Origin: Levilactobacillus brevis | GTDB lineage: Bacteria > Bacillota > Bacilli > Lactobacillales > Lactobacillaceae | DNA length: 64,000 nt | Direction of reading: 5' to 3' | NCBI GenBank assembly: GCA_003666485.1 | Contig: CP032931.1 | Coordinates: 1,612,001 to 1,676,000, forward strand | Shown here: in pieces, positions 51,645 through 59,663 of the stretch | Numbering within the stretch: the first letter of the stretch is position 1 | Layout of the letters: each line of letters starts with the position of its first letter | Notes under the pieces: generated by a model | Told to the model about the DNA's origin: nothing | The model's database searches: none | Seen by the model: only the letters and a program-made list of their open reading frames with translations | Program-made: the position numbers and the translations under genes

Positions 51645-51700
51645 TGGTATCTCCGTCCTTACATTGCTGAAACCTGGGCCAAAAGGCAGCTGGTTCTACG
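51645..51700 (-). repeat. Element D half, copy 2
   Basis: In reverse: GAACCAGCTGCCTTTTGG, CCCAGGTTTCAGCAATGTAA, then GATACCAAAGACTTTGG, parallel to 20467-20533. Confidence 0.6.
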
Positions 51701-51708
51701 CTCATAAG

Positions 51709-51738
51709 AAAAAGAGCCCGGAATTTTCCAGGCTCTTT
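51709..51738 (-). terminator. Terminator of the 2-hydroxyacid dehydrogenase gene
   Basis: On the minus strand AGAGCCTGG pairs with CCGGGCTCT, followed by T-run TTTTTCTT. Confidence 0.85.
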
Positions 51739-51756
51739 GCAGCATACATATTTAAG

Positions 51757-52716
51757 CTAGTTGACCACGTACAGTGGATCTTCACCCTTATCGACTCTGA
51801 CCGCGTTCTTGGCAACGATAGCGGCCATAGCATCACGAGCTTCCACCGTGGCGTTACCGACGTGTGGCGTCAAGATAACGTTGTCTAAGGCCTTGAATCC
51901 GTCGTCTACGTTAGGTTCTGCTTCGTAAACGTCCAGAGCAGCGCCGGCCAGTTCACCGTCGCGTAGGGCTTGCAGCAAGGCAGCTTCGTCGATCACGGGT
52001 CCACGAGCGGCGTTGATGAGGTAAGCGGACTTCTTCATCCGTTTGAACTCGGGCGCACCCAACAGGTGATGGGTCTGGTCGTTCAGTGGACAATGCAACG
52101 TCAAGACGTCACTGTTGTCGATGACTTCATCCAACGTGGCGTAGGTCGCGTTGAGGCTAGCCTCAGTGGCGGCGTCTAGTGGGTGACGTTGGGTGTAGAG
52201 AATCTTCATGTCAAAAGCAGCCATCCGCTTAGCAACGGCTTGGCCGATTTGGCCCATACCGACGATTCCCAAAATCTTCCCGGCGAGTTCGTGGCCCAAG
52301 AAGAAGAGTGGGGACCAGCCGTCAAAGCCCTTGGTCCGCATCAACTTGTCACCTTCGACCATCCGATGGGCCAAGGTGATCATCAAGCCGGTCGTCACTT
52401 CAGCGGTCGAGGTCGTGGAGACCTTCGGCGTGTTGGTGACGGGGATGTTCTTGGAGCGGGCGTATGCGGCGTCAATGTTATTGAAACCGGCGCCGTAATT
52501 GGCAATAATCTTTAACTGAGGGTCGGCGTCGATCACGTCTTTATCCACTTGCGTAGACAGTGGCGTAATGAGGTAATCCTTGCCGACAATTCGCTTCAAC
52601 AACTCGTCCTTTGTGATTAATCCGCTACCTGAATAACTGTCAACATCGAGCCCGGCTTGGTTCAAAATGTCTAGGGCTGACTGGGGAATAGGTGCAGTTA
52701 CTAAAACACTGGTCAT
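51757..52716 (-). CDS. D-isomer-specific 2-hydroxyacid dehydrogenase
   Basis: The 319-residue NAD-dependent dehydrogenase has the Rossmann motif GIVGMGQIGQAVAKRM, the NAARGPVID loop with catalytic Arg, DVYEAEP with the Glu, and LTPHVGNA with the His. It probably reduces a 2-oxoacid to the D-hydroxyacid; glyoxylate/hydroxypyruvate or branched-chain 2-oxoacids are all possible, and it is not a clear D-lactate dehydrogenase. ATG 52716 follows GGAGTG; the upstream GTG is rejected. Monocistronic. Confidence 0.85.
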   Translation of the reverse strand: MTSVLVTAPIPQSALDILNQAGLDVDSYSGSGLITKDELLKRIVGKDYLITPLSTQVDKDVIDADPQLKIIANYGAGFNNIDAAYARSKNIPVTNTPKVSTTSTAEVTTGLMITLAHRMVEGDKLMRTKGFDGWSPLFFLGHELAGKILGIVGMGQIGQAVAKRMAAFDMKILYTQRHPLDAATEASLNATYATLDEVIDNSDVLTLHCPLNDQTHHLLGAPEFKRMKKSAYLINAARGPVIDEAALLQALRDGELAGAALDVYEAEPNVDDGFKALDNVILTPHVGNATVEARDAMAAIVAKNAVRVDKGEDPLYVVN

Positions 52717-52867
52717 GAGTGTCACTCCTTCAGTAAAATTTCATTTCACAAGTCTATTGTAATCGTTTTCACCATGGAAAGCATCCTTCACTGAAAAAAC
52801 TTTCGAAAAAATCTGGCAAACGTGGTAAGCTGTGAACCATAAGACTGATGGAAAGGGGTTAACAACC

Positions 52868-53074
52868 GTGAAAGTAGTCACAGGTTTCCTCATTGTTGTC
52901 CTCACGGCTGGCTTGGTCGGCGGGACTATCTGGCTGATGCTCACCCTGACAATCGCCGCGTGGCTGGAGGTGCTGATTGGCGTCGTCGGCTTCGTTCTGG
53001 CCACGGTCGTCAATCTCCTGTTATTCTGGTTCCTCTGGCCACGGACATCGTCGTTTGATGAGGATGACGACTAA
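52868..53074 (+). CDS. Small two-span membrane protein
   Basis: A 68-residue protein with two hydrophobic helices (VVTGFLIVVLTAGLVGGTIW and LIGVVGFVLATVVNLLLFWF) and an acidic tail SFDEDDD. No family is recognised. I prefer the GTG at 52868, which follows GGAAAGGGG; the ATG at 52832 has no ribosome site. A strong terminator follows. Confidence 0.6.
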   Translation: MKVVTGFLIVVLTAGLVGGTIWLMLTLTIAAWLEVLIGVVGFVLATVVNLLLFWFLWPRTSSFDEDDD

Positions 53075-53088
53075 AACAGACTAACCTT

Positions 53089-53136
53089 AGTGGTGAGAAA
53101 TGATTCGACGGAATCTTTTCTCACCACTTTCGTTTT
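53089..53136 (+). terminator. Terminator of the small membrane protein gene
   Basis: AGTGGTGAGAAA pairs perfectly with TTTCTCACCACT, then TTCGTTTT. Confidence 0.9.
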
Positions 53137-53139
53137 GGC

Positions 53140-54600
53140 GTAAAGTGGTAGTGAGGTTGACATGTCGCAGGCTTTTTTGGCGCTTGACGCCGTAACTAAA
53201 AATGGCAACTTCACTGTACCATCAAATAATCTGTTCGTAGTCTGTTGGCCTAAAGGTCGGGTATTGAAAATTAGAATGATGGTATGTTTACGTAAAAAAC
53301 CTAAAGGATGGTGTTCGCAATGGCAATTGTATTCGGTATCGATGTTAGTAAAGCCACCTCAAGTGTGGCCGTAATTAATGATGAGACTACTGTTTGGCAA
53401 TCCGTCATCAAAAACGACTGGTTTGGTTTTCAAGAACTTCTCAAGCACTTACAAGATTACCGCGAACCGCAGATTATCTTTGAAGCAACTGGTGTATACT
53501 CACAACGTCTCAGACGCTTCTTAGACGAACAACGCTATCGGTATACGCAGCTCAACCCATTGGCCGCCAAGAAGCAGTTAGACGGCTTACGCACTCGTAA
53601 GACCGATAAGAACGATGCGCTTCATTTGGCACAGACACAGTTGATCTTCAAACGACGACTGACTTACTATCAAGAGCCGGTCTATCGCGATTTGATGAAC
53701 CTTAGTCGTTTCTACTCAGAAATCAACTCGGACCTAGTGCGCATGAAGAACCGACTACATCGCAGCTTACAGCTGAGCTTTCCAGAAGTGGAAACTATTA
53801 TGGGAAAACCAACAGGAAATTTCTATTGGAATATTGTGCAAACCTACCCACACCCTGATTGCTTGCTTGACTTAACGCCAGAAGTGGTCAGCAAAAAGTT
53901 ATTTGGATTCGGTGACCATGTCTCTAAAGCCAAAGCAAAAAGTACAGCTATTAAGCTTTTGAAACTCGCACGAGGCTCCTACCCAGGCGATGCCAGTAGC
54001 TCTCCAGTGGTTATACAAACACAATATAACGCTGGCCAAGTGGCCGAGCTTTCGGCACATAAAGATCAAATCATCAAACAGATGGTCCAGTTAGCTAAGC
54101 CGTTACCGGAATTCAACATTCTCTTGAGTATTCCTGGATTTGCGGAGAAGACAGTTGTCCGATTGATTGGTGAGCTGGGTGATATTCGCCGTTTCGGTAG
54201 CAGTAACAAACTCAACGCTTTTGTCGGAATTGATCTGAGGCACTACGAATCGGGAAACTTTATCGCCACTGATCATATCAGTAAGCGAGGTAATCACATT
54301 GCCAGAGCAATTCTTTATCGTGCGATCACAAACATTGCCAGTGCAGCAAGGTGGCACCCCAATCACGTTAACGATTTCTATCAGAGAAGAAAAAAGCAAC
54401 TTCCAGTGGTCAACGGTAAAGCCGTCGGCACAAAGAAAGTTGCGATCGCCGCGATGGGTCGTCTCCTAAGAACGATTTACCATCTCGTGACAACAAGTCA
54501 GTTGTATAAGTACGGCGTCAAGCGCCAATCAATCTGACTATGTGTATAGTGTACCTCCTTGGGCAAAAAATAGAAATACCCAAGGTCTATTTGAGTTACC
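53140..54600 (+). mobile_element. IS110-family element (approximate limits)
   Basis: IS110 elements lack terminal inverted repeats, so ends cannot be set from one copy. Non-coding flanks of about 180 bases before and some bases after the transposase gene are included. The 5' flank is the place where this family encodes its guide (bridge) RNA. Confidence 0.6.
53320..54537 (+). CDS. IS110-family transposase (DEDD recombinase)
   Basis: The 405-residue recombinase has the N-terminal RuvC-like domain (FGIDVSKATSSVAV, FEATGVYSQRL, RTRKTDKNDA with DEDD residues) and the C-terminal Transposase_20 domain with LLSIPGFAEKTV and SSNKLNAFVGID holding the candidate catalytic Ser. It appears intact. Start ATG 53320 has AAAGGATGG upstream. 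Integration by this family is RNA-guided in characterised members. Confidence 0.93.
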   Translation: MAIVFGIDVSKATSSVAVINDETTVWQSVIKNDWFGFQELLKHLQDYREPQIIFEATGVYSQRLRRFLDEQRYRYTQLNPLAAKKQLDGLRTRKTDKNDALHLAQTQLIFKRRLTYYQEPVYRDLMNLSRFYSEINSDLVRMKNRLHRSLQLSFPEVETIMGKPTGNFYWNIVQTYPHPDCLLDLTPEVVSKKLFGFGDHVSKAKAKSTAIKLLKLARGSYPGDASSSPVVIQTQYNAGQVAELSAHKDQIIKQMVQLAKPLPEFNILLSIPGFAEKTVVRLIGELGDIRRFGSSNKLNAFVGIDLRHYESGNFIATDHISKRGNHIARAILYRAITNIASAARWHPNHVNDFYQRRKKQLPVVNGKAVGTKKVAIAAMGRLLRTIYHLVTTSQLYKYGVKRQSI

Positions 54601-54720
54601 CTCAAGCTCAAAAACCAAGTACCACATCACTTCAATTGGCACTCTTCTTACCCGATAGCCCCAATGACACATAAAAGAAACGGGATTAAACCGGGATTAG
54701 TACTTGACTAATGGTAGAAA

Positions 54721-54770
54721 AAAGAGTGGGACAACAGGCGCTTAGCTGGCGAGCATTAAGGCTGGTAAGC
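54721..54770 (+). repeat. Element C half next to a complete A-B unit
   Basis: GAGTGGGACAACAGGCGC then TTAGCTGGCGAGCATTAAG. It matches the left half of the C/D palindrome at 56497-56632 in reverse, and is partly complementary to the D half at 55343-55411. Confidence 0.6.
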
Positions 54771-54867
54771 CAATAACAAAAGGTTGCAAGATTGAAAACA
54801 GCTAAATTCATAGTGACGCCGAGGTCTACGGGGACAAAATTAGTCTTTGAACGCCATGTAGTCCGTG

Positions 54868-55048
54868 CTGGTCGCCTTACCGTTCGCCAAATTTGGACCG
54901 TGACGCTGTGGGAAGGACCGGTCGAAGCCAAAGAGCGGTCTTCAACCTCGCTTCGAGCCGGAAATCACGTCTCGAAGACGCCAGTTTCCAAGCAGACCAC
55001 TTGAAAACTCCCACGGCTGAGTCCAAATTTAGCTCACTCACGGCTACA
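54868..55048 (+). repeat. Structured intergenic element A, copy 10
   Basis: Closing stem AAATTTGGAC/GTCCAAATTT; P3 hairpin CTTCGAG/CTCGAAG. The A-side arm (GGTTGCAAG, AAAATTAGTC) begins at 54782. Confidence 0.8.
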
Positions 55049-55128
55049 CAGTAGATTACCCGTTAATGTAGATGTATATCACCTTTTCAGCGATGTTCCT
55101 GCCAACTTTATGGTTGTCACTGACGTAA

Positions 55129-55300
55129 CCGGAGGCAGTCAGAGGTGGAGGTTGCTGTGACAACGGTGTTAGCTGAGCGTTTTTTCTCAGCTTACACCGT
55201 GGGACGTGTTTGGAGATTGACGGGGTTCGTCAAGCTTGGCGGACCGTTCCGCAGGCCGCTGGCGTTCCCCATAGCTACCGGAACCTCTGACAGCCGCAGG
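55129..55300 (+). repeat. Structured intergenic element B, copy 5
   Basis: First hairpin ACGGTGT...ACACCGT with AGCTGAG/CTCAGCT inside; outer arms CCGGAGGCAGTCAGAGG and CCTCTGACAGCCGCAGG. It is the full-length form of shortened copy 3. The long open frame here is a by-product of the palindromes. Confidence 0.75.
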
Positions 55301-55342
55301 TGGTGGCGTGAACTAAATTCACGTTTACAATCCTTGTCAGCT

Positions 55343-55411
55343 GAGTATTATCAGTTTAAGCGGAACCAGCTGCCTGTTGGCTCAGGTTTCAGCCATATAA
55401 GTTCGAAGAGC
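55343..55411 (+). repeat. Element D half, copy 3
   Basis: TTATCAGTTTAAGCGGAACC, AGCTGCCTGTTGG, CTCAGGTTTC, ATATAAGTTCG. With the C half at 54721 it brackets the A-B unit. Confidence 0.6.
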
Positions 55412-55489
55412 CCCAATAAGCAAGGTCACTTTGTCCCGAACGCACAAAAAAAGACCATTACGATAAGTCGCAATGGCCAAAGAGTAAGG

Positions 55490-55554
55490 TTACAACATAA
55501 TTGGGGGATTATGTTGTAAAAAATTTCATCTACTTTGGGGGAGTAAAATGAAAT
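55490..55554 (+). other. Twin hairpins with G-rich loops
   Basis: TTACAACATAAT (55490-55501) pairs perfectly with 55508-55519 around TGGGGG. Three bases later ATTTCAT/ATGAAAT and ACT/AGT form a second hairpin around TTGGGGG. Neither is followed by a T-run. They lie about 215 bases ahead of the CPBP protease gene; no gene is seen in 55555-55767. Confidence 0.6.
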
Positions 55555-55767
55555 CAGTCTGTTGAATGAGGACAGAAGCCTCACGGGACAAGTCCTAAAA
55601 CTTACCCGCAACCATATATTACCGCATTCCTTAGAAAATTGCCATTAAAATATAAATTTTTCGTTAAACGGATTAATCCGGACAGGGTGAGACACCACGT
55701 TTCGTGGTACTTGCCCGTGGAAATGGCAGTTAGTTAGGCGAATCAACAAAAGTGAGAGGATGATTTT

Positions 55768-56448
55768 TTGTCAGCAAAAAAGCGGCAATTCGGCAGTACC
55801 ATGGCGTGGCTTTGGTTGATCCTACTAGTCATTATTTTAAATATCGTGCAACTACCTTTGTTATTTCTTGGCCACGGAACGGTAGGTCAGCGGTTCGTTT
55901 GGGCAGTCATCTACCTAGCTGGTTTTGCGGCCACCATCGCCTTGGGGTTGTGGGTCTACCGGCAAGCTCATCCGGTGAAGTGGCAACGGCTGACAGGGAA
56001 AGATTGGTGGCTGATGGTCAAGGCGTACGGCTTCGTGATCCTGGTCGAAATGATCCTGGGCATCGTCAATAACCTGCTCTATCATCAGACCAGCACAGCC
56101 AATAACCAGGCCATCTCGTCCTTTATGGGACAGGGGACCTTGACCATGGTCATGTTGAGCCTGACCGCCGTCTTAGCCAGCCCCGTGATTGAAGAGATCA
56201 CGTTTCGGGGGATTCTGGTAGACGGCTGCTTCCCGGCGAACATGTTTTGGCTACCAATCGTGGTCAGTGGCGTGGCCTTTTCTATCGTGCACATGAGCAC
56301 CAATCCCGTGAGCTGGCTGATCTACGCCATGATGGGCGGGACGTTCGCCTACGTGTATAAGCGGACGGGCAAGCTACAGAGCACGATTTTTCTCCATGGA
56401 TTCAACAATTTGATTGCGGTCGGGGCTATGTTGCTCACACTGCATTAG
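55768..56448 (+). CDS. CPBP-family intramembrane metalloprotease
   Basis: The 226-residue membrane protein has about six spans and the CAAX-protease/bacteriocin-processing motifs EEITFRG (EExxxR), FSIVHMST (FxxxH) and HGFNN. In lactobacilli such proteins are linked with bacteriocin immunity or surface-protein processing, but no bacteriocin gene is visible here. It starts at TTG with GAGAGGA upstream; the next ATG would cut the N-terminus by only 11 residues. Confidence 0.85.
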   Translation: MSAKKRQFGSTMAWLWLILLVIILNIVQLPLLFLGHGTVGQRFVWAVIYLAGFAATIALGLWVYRQAHPVKWQRLTGKDWWLMVKAYGFVILVEMILGIVNNLLYHQTSTANNQAISSFMGQGTLTMVMLSLTAVLASPVIEEITFRGILVDGCFPANMFWLPIVVSGVAFSIVHMSTNPVSWLIYAMMGGTFAYVYKRTGKLQSTIFLHGFNNLIAVGAMLLTLH

Positions 56449-56461
56449 TATACGAAAAAGC

Positions 56462-56491
56462 GGGTCTGGGACAAAAGTCTCAGGCCCTTTG
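56462..56491 (+). terminator. CPBP gene terminator
   Basis: GGGTCTG pairs with CAGGCCC, loop GGACAAAAGTCT, then TTT. Confidence 0.65.
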
Positions 56492-56496
56492 TGTCT

Positions 56497-56632
56497 CCGA
56501 ATATCTGGTGTTGAAACCTGGACCAAAAGGCAGCTGGTTCCGCTTAAAACTGATAAGCAAACAATCCAAACCCGGGATTATTCGCTTATCAGTCTTAATG
56601 CTCGCCAGCTAACCGCCTTTTGTCCCACTCTC
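56497..56632 (-). repeat. Complete C/D palindromic element without A-B cargo
   Basis: Read in reverse: GAGTGGGACAAAAGGCGG, TTAGCTGGCGAG, ACTGATAAGC, a loop of about 25 bases, GCTTATCAGT, GGAACCAGCTGCCTTTTGG. C and D halves pair with each other (ACTGATAAGC/GCTTATCAGT is perfect). There is no A-B insert here, unlike 54721-55411. Confidence 0.65.
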
Positions 56633-56635
56633 GAA

Positions 56636-56671
56636 AAAGCGCCCGGGCTGCGAAAACAGTCAGGGCGCTTT
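56636..56671 (-). terminator. OhrR-type regulator terminator
   Basis: AAAGCGCCCGGGCTG with CAGTCAGGGCGCTTT; on the minus strand followed by T. Confidence 0.75.
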
Positions 56672-56684
56672 GTGGCGTTATCGA

Positions 56685-57164
56685 TTAGAGTTCCTTGTCG
56701 ACTTCTTTAGCAATCTTACGTTGATCGCTGACGATGTCGAGCTGGCTCTTGACGGTCACGAGCTCGTGCATCATATCGTCGATTTCATCATTGGACATGC
56801 CCAACAACGTTTGGCATTGGCCAATCCGCGTGTAAACTTCATCACGCTTGGTGGTCGCCATTTCAGTCAAGTGAATCAAAACTTGGCGTTCGTCGGTCCG
56901 GCTACGAACACGCTCGACCCAGCCTTGCTTCTCCAGACGCTTCAACAGTGGGGTCAAAGTCCCACTATCGAGTTCCAGGCGTTCACCTAGTTGATGGACG
57001 GTCAGTGGCGCGTCTTCCCATAGCACCAACATCGCAATATATTGAGGATAAGTCAAACCAAAGGGTGCCAAGGCGCTTTGGTAGAAATGGTTAAATTTTT
57101 TGCTGGCAGAATAGATGGAGAAGCAGAGCTGCTCATCTAAAAGAATCGGTGTAACTTTCGGCAT
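56685..57164 (-). CDS. ohrR: MarR-family peroxide sensor, OhrR-like
   Basis: The 159-residue winged-helix regulator has Cys14 in [20 protein letters not shown], the position of the organic peroxide-sensing cysteine of OhrR/SarZ/MgrA proteins. [20 protein letters not shown] is the recognition region and [11 protein letters not shown] the wing. Oxidation would release it from DNA. An OhrR-type operator is just upstream, so it probably controls itself; no ohr peroxidase gene is in view. AAGGAGGCC precedes the ATG. Confidence 0.87.
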   Translation of the reverse strand: MPKVTPILLDEQLCFSIYSASKKFNHFYQSALAPFGLTYPQYIAMLVLWEDAPLTVHQLGERLELDSGTLTPLLKRLEKQGWVERVRSRTDERQVLIHLTEMATTKRDEVYTRIGQCQTLLGMSNDEIDDMMHELVTVKSQLDIVSDQRKIAKEVDKEL

Positions 57165-57197
57165 GGCACAGGCCTCCTTTCAATTACTTTCCAGAGT

Positions 57198-57216
57198 ATT
57201 GTATACAATTAAATTG
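57198..57216. promoter_or_regulatory. OhrR-type operator
   Basis: ATTGTATACAATTAAATTG contains a perfect ATTGTATACAAT palindrome and agrees with the Bacillus OhrR box as I know it. It lies 34-52 bases upstream of the regulator start. Confidence 0.8.
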
Positions 57217-57771
57217 CTGCTTGCAAGTAAAAACTCCCGGATTAAATCGCTTGTGAGAGCTGACTTGCCGGAATAAGTGTACGATGACTCCAAAAATGCG
57301 TTAACGTAACGTTTAAATAATTATATAGCATATCGACAGCTAACTTCAACAATTATTGATAAAATAAGTTTTTGCTTTTGAAAATTTCTAAATGGATAAT
57401 TGGTTTGTTGGGGGTATGTGACAATTGCTTAGTTATTGGCAGATCCGAAGAAAATTCGAATAAAACCGTTCACGGTGGGTGCAATTACCCCTAATTGATG
57501 TAACGGATTAGTAGAAATGACCCGTTTTGTCAATGAAAAACAAAATGACTTAGTTAGTTAACGATATGCATCTAAGTATAGCAGAAGATTTGTAAAAGGA
57601 AAGTAAAATTAGTGAAATCATCCATTAGAATCGCATGAGGACACGATGGAAAACACTTTAATGAATCACAATGTGAAACAATTATCAGGCGATAGTTTGA
57701 TTGAATATAACTCTTAGTTTATGTCAGTAATGAAAATGGGGCAAACTGGTTTTGAACATGCATAGTTTAGC
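57217..57771. other. AT-rich intergenic region ahead of the adhesin gene
   Basis: About 550 bases, clearly more AT-rich than the flanks, without a convincing frame, RNA gene or repeat from the families named here. It may hold regulatory sites for the adhesin. Confidence 0.45.
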
Positions 57772-57799
57772 TTGCTATTTACGTGGGATTAGGTACAAT
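57772..57799 (+). promoter_or_regulatory. Adhesin promoter
   Basis: TTGCTA (57772-57777), 16-bp spacer, TACAAT (57794-57799). The implied 5' leader is about 180 bases long. Confidence 0.55.
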
Positions 57800-57987
57800 A
57801 AAGGTGTAGAGAGATTTATCCACATCTAATAAACTGTGAGGATGCCTGATTAGGGCCGAAAAATCCGGTGGGAAATCTTTAAACGGTCGTTGCAGACCAA
57901 AAGCGTGGTAGTGATAGTTTGGGGTGTAACCTTACTAGGGAAGGATTGCGACAGGTTCAGCCGTCGCCAACGAGGAGGAAACAAATC

Positions 57988-58303
57988 ATGAGAACGCGAA
58001 GCTTAGTTGAAGCCAAAGAACACTACAAAGCATACAAGGCAGGCAAACATTGGCTCTACGCTTGTATCACGGTCGCAACGGTCGGTCTGGGACTCATCGG
58101 CGGTACGGGGATGTCCGCGCAAGCCGATACAGAGCCGGCTGGTGAAGAACCAGCTACGACGGTTGTCGCTGACCCGGCGACTGTTCCAGTTAAGGACGAT
58201 AGCAGCGTTGGTTTGGGTGACCAGGAGGCTACCAAGACGGCTACCGACAGTCAAAGTAATGATGTGATTCAGGATGACAATCCAGACGTCAGCGAAGATA
58301 ACG
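57988..58303 (+). pseudogene. LPXTG adhesin gene, 5' part (split by IS256)
   Basis: The first 105 codons remain. The signal region SLVEAKEHYKAYKAGKHWLY is a KxYKxGKxW-type signal peptide used by large lactobacillar surface proteins, followed by a hydrophobic core and an acidic Asp/Glu/Thr-rich start of the mature protein. The strong site GAGGAGGAAA precedes ATG 57988. After the 8-bp target AGATAACG the frame enters the IS and stops two codons later, so only a short secreted peptide could be made. Confidence 0.88.
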
Positions 58304-59655
58304 GGTAGCGTCAAGAATCTTGTGTAAACGAAATGCCTTCGTACATATAATATGTATCTAACTTAAATAAATGATGCTTCCAAGGTGTCCTGGAGTCCTT
58401 TGAACCCTCGGTGGATCCGCTTCAGAGACTTCTCGTTATAAACATTAAACTGAGAAACCAGGAAGCGATCCAGTGAATCTTCCGTTGGAAATTGTTCTTT
58501 GTGGTGGGTGGTGCGCTTGAGATGCTTATTAAAGTTCTCAATCGGGTTAGTGGAGTATAGTGATTGCCGGATAGCTGGTGGAAAGTCCATGAAAGTGAGT
58601 AAATTCGGCATTTTAAGCAGATCTTTGATTAATTTGGGATAGGTCTGATGCCAGTTGTTGGCGAACTCATTCAGTTTCAGTTCGGCTGCTTCACGGTTGG
58701 CGGCCCGATGAACTTGTTTAAAGTCACTGATCACGGCCTTGCGGTCTTTTACGCGAACTTTGTTCATCAGATTCCGCCCAACATGAACCAGGCAACGTTG
58801 TCGTTTGGCTTTAGGGAAATTCCGATTCAAGCCTTCATCCAAACCAACTAACCCATCGGCCACAAACAACAGCACATCTTTAACGCCCTGCTTGATCAAG
58901 GTTCCCAGCAGTTCAGTCCAGATTCCAGTCGATTCCGTTGGCGCCACTTGGTAGTTCAGCACTTCTTTCGTACCATCTGGACGAATGCCAATCGCAATAT
59001 GAACGGCTTCTTTTTGAACGGTATCCCGCTTTAACGGCAAGTAAGTGGCATCTAAGAAGATGGCCGCATATTGTGAAGCCAGTCGACGTTGCTGGAAAGC
59101 TTGAACCTGTTCATTGACGGCTTTAGTCATGTTGGAAACCGTGGCTTTGGAGTAGTGAGCACCGTACATTTTCTCAATGAGTTCGGCAATTTCAGCAGTG
59201 GTAATTCCCTTGGTATACAACTGAATGACCGTTGTTTCTAAATTATCACTGTGCCGACCGTAGGCTGGCAAGGTATGATTTTTAAACCGGCCATTGCGAT
59301 CTCGAGGAATGGTTAAGTTAAGTTGGCCGTACTTCGTATCAAACGAGCGCTCATAACTGCCGTTGCGGTTATTACCAGTGTTAGTCCCAGCGTATGAGTA
59401 GCGTTCGTAACCCAAAAACTCTACCAATTCGGTTTGAAGCAGCTGGTTAATCGCAATTTCGAGGTGGTGACGAAAAACTTCGTCCAAATCTTGCTTTTGG
59501 GCTAGTGCAGCGATAATTTCTGTGGTAAGTTCATTCATGGGGAATGCCTCCTGTGATGTTTTCTGTGGTTACTAAATATCATAAGGGAAGGCATTCCCTA
59601 TTTCTATACAATTCAGAAATCTTTTATGCATTTACACAAGATATTTTACGCTCTC
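58304..59655 (-). mobile_element. IS256-family insertion sequence, copy 2
   Basis: 1352 bp, the same length as copy 1, in the opposite orientation. The ends carry the same inverted repeats. Confidence 0.96.
58363..59538 (-). CDS. IS256-family (Mutator) transposase
   Basis: The 391-residue sequence is identical to the transposase at 37362-38537, with the same DDE residues. Being intact and identical, it could serve all copies in trans. Confidence 0.96.
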   Translation of the reverse strand: MNELTTEIIAALAQKQDLDEVFRHHLEIAINQLLQTELVEFLGYERYSYAGTNTGNNRNGSYERSFDTKYGQLNLTIPRDRNGRFKNHTLPAYGRHSDNLETTVIQLYTKGITTAEIAELIEKMYGAHYSKATVSNMTKAVNEQVQAFQQRRLASQYAAIFLDATYLPLKRDTVQKEAVHIAIGIRPDGTKEVLNYQVAPTESTGIWTELLGTLIKQGVKDVLLFVADGLVGLDEGLNRNFPKAKRQRCLVHVGRNLMNKVRVKDRKAVISDFKQVHRAANREAAELKLNEFANNWHQTYPKLIKDLLKMPNLLTFMDFPPAIRQSLYSTNPIENFNKHLKRTTHHKEQFPTEDSLDRFLVSQFNVYNEKSLKRIHRGFKGLQDTLEASFI

Positions 59656-59663
59656 AGATAACG

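Larger units (their letters stand above)
58296..59663. repeat. 8-bp target duplication around IS256 copy 2
   Basis: AGATAACG at 58296-58303 and 59656-59663 flanks the element exactly. Confidence 0.92.

Noticed and set aside
55145-55519. 124-codon open frame after A copy 10
   Set aside because: It covers element B palindromes and half of the twin hairpins; composition follows the repeats, not a protein.
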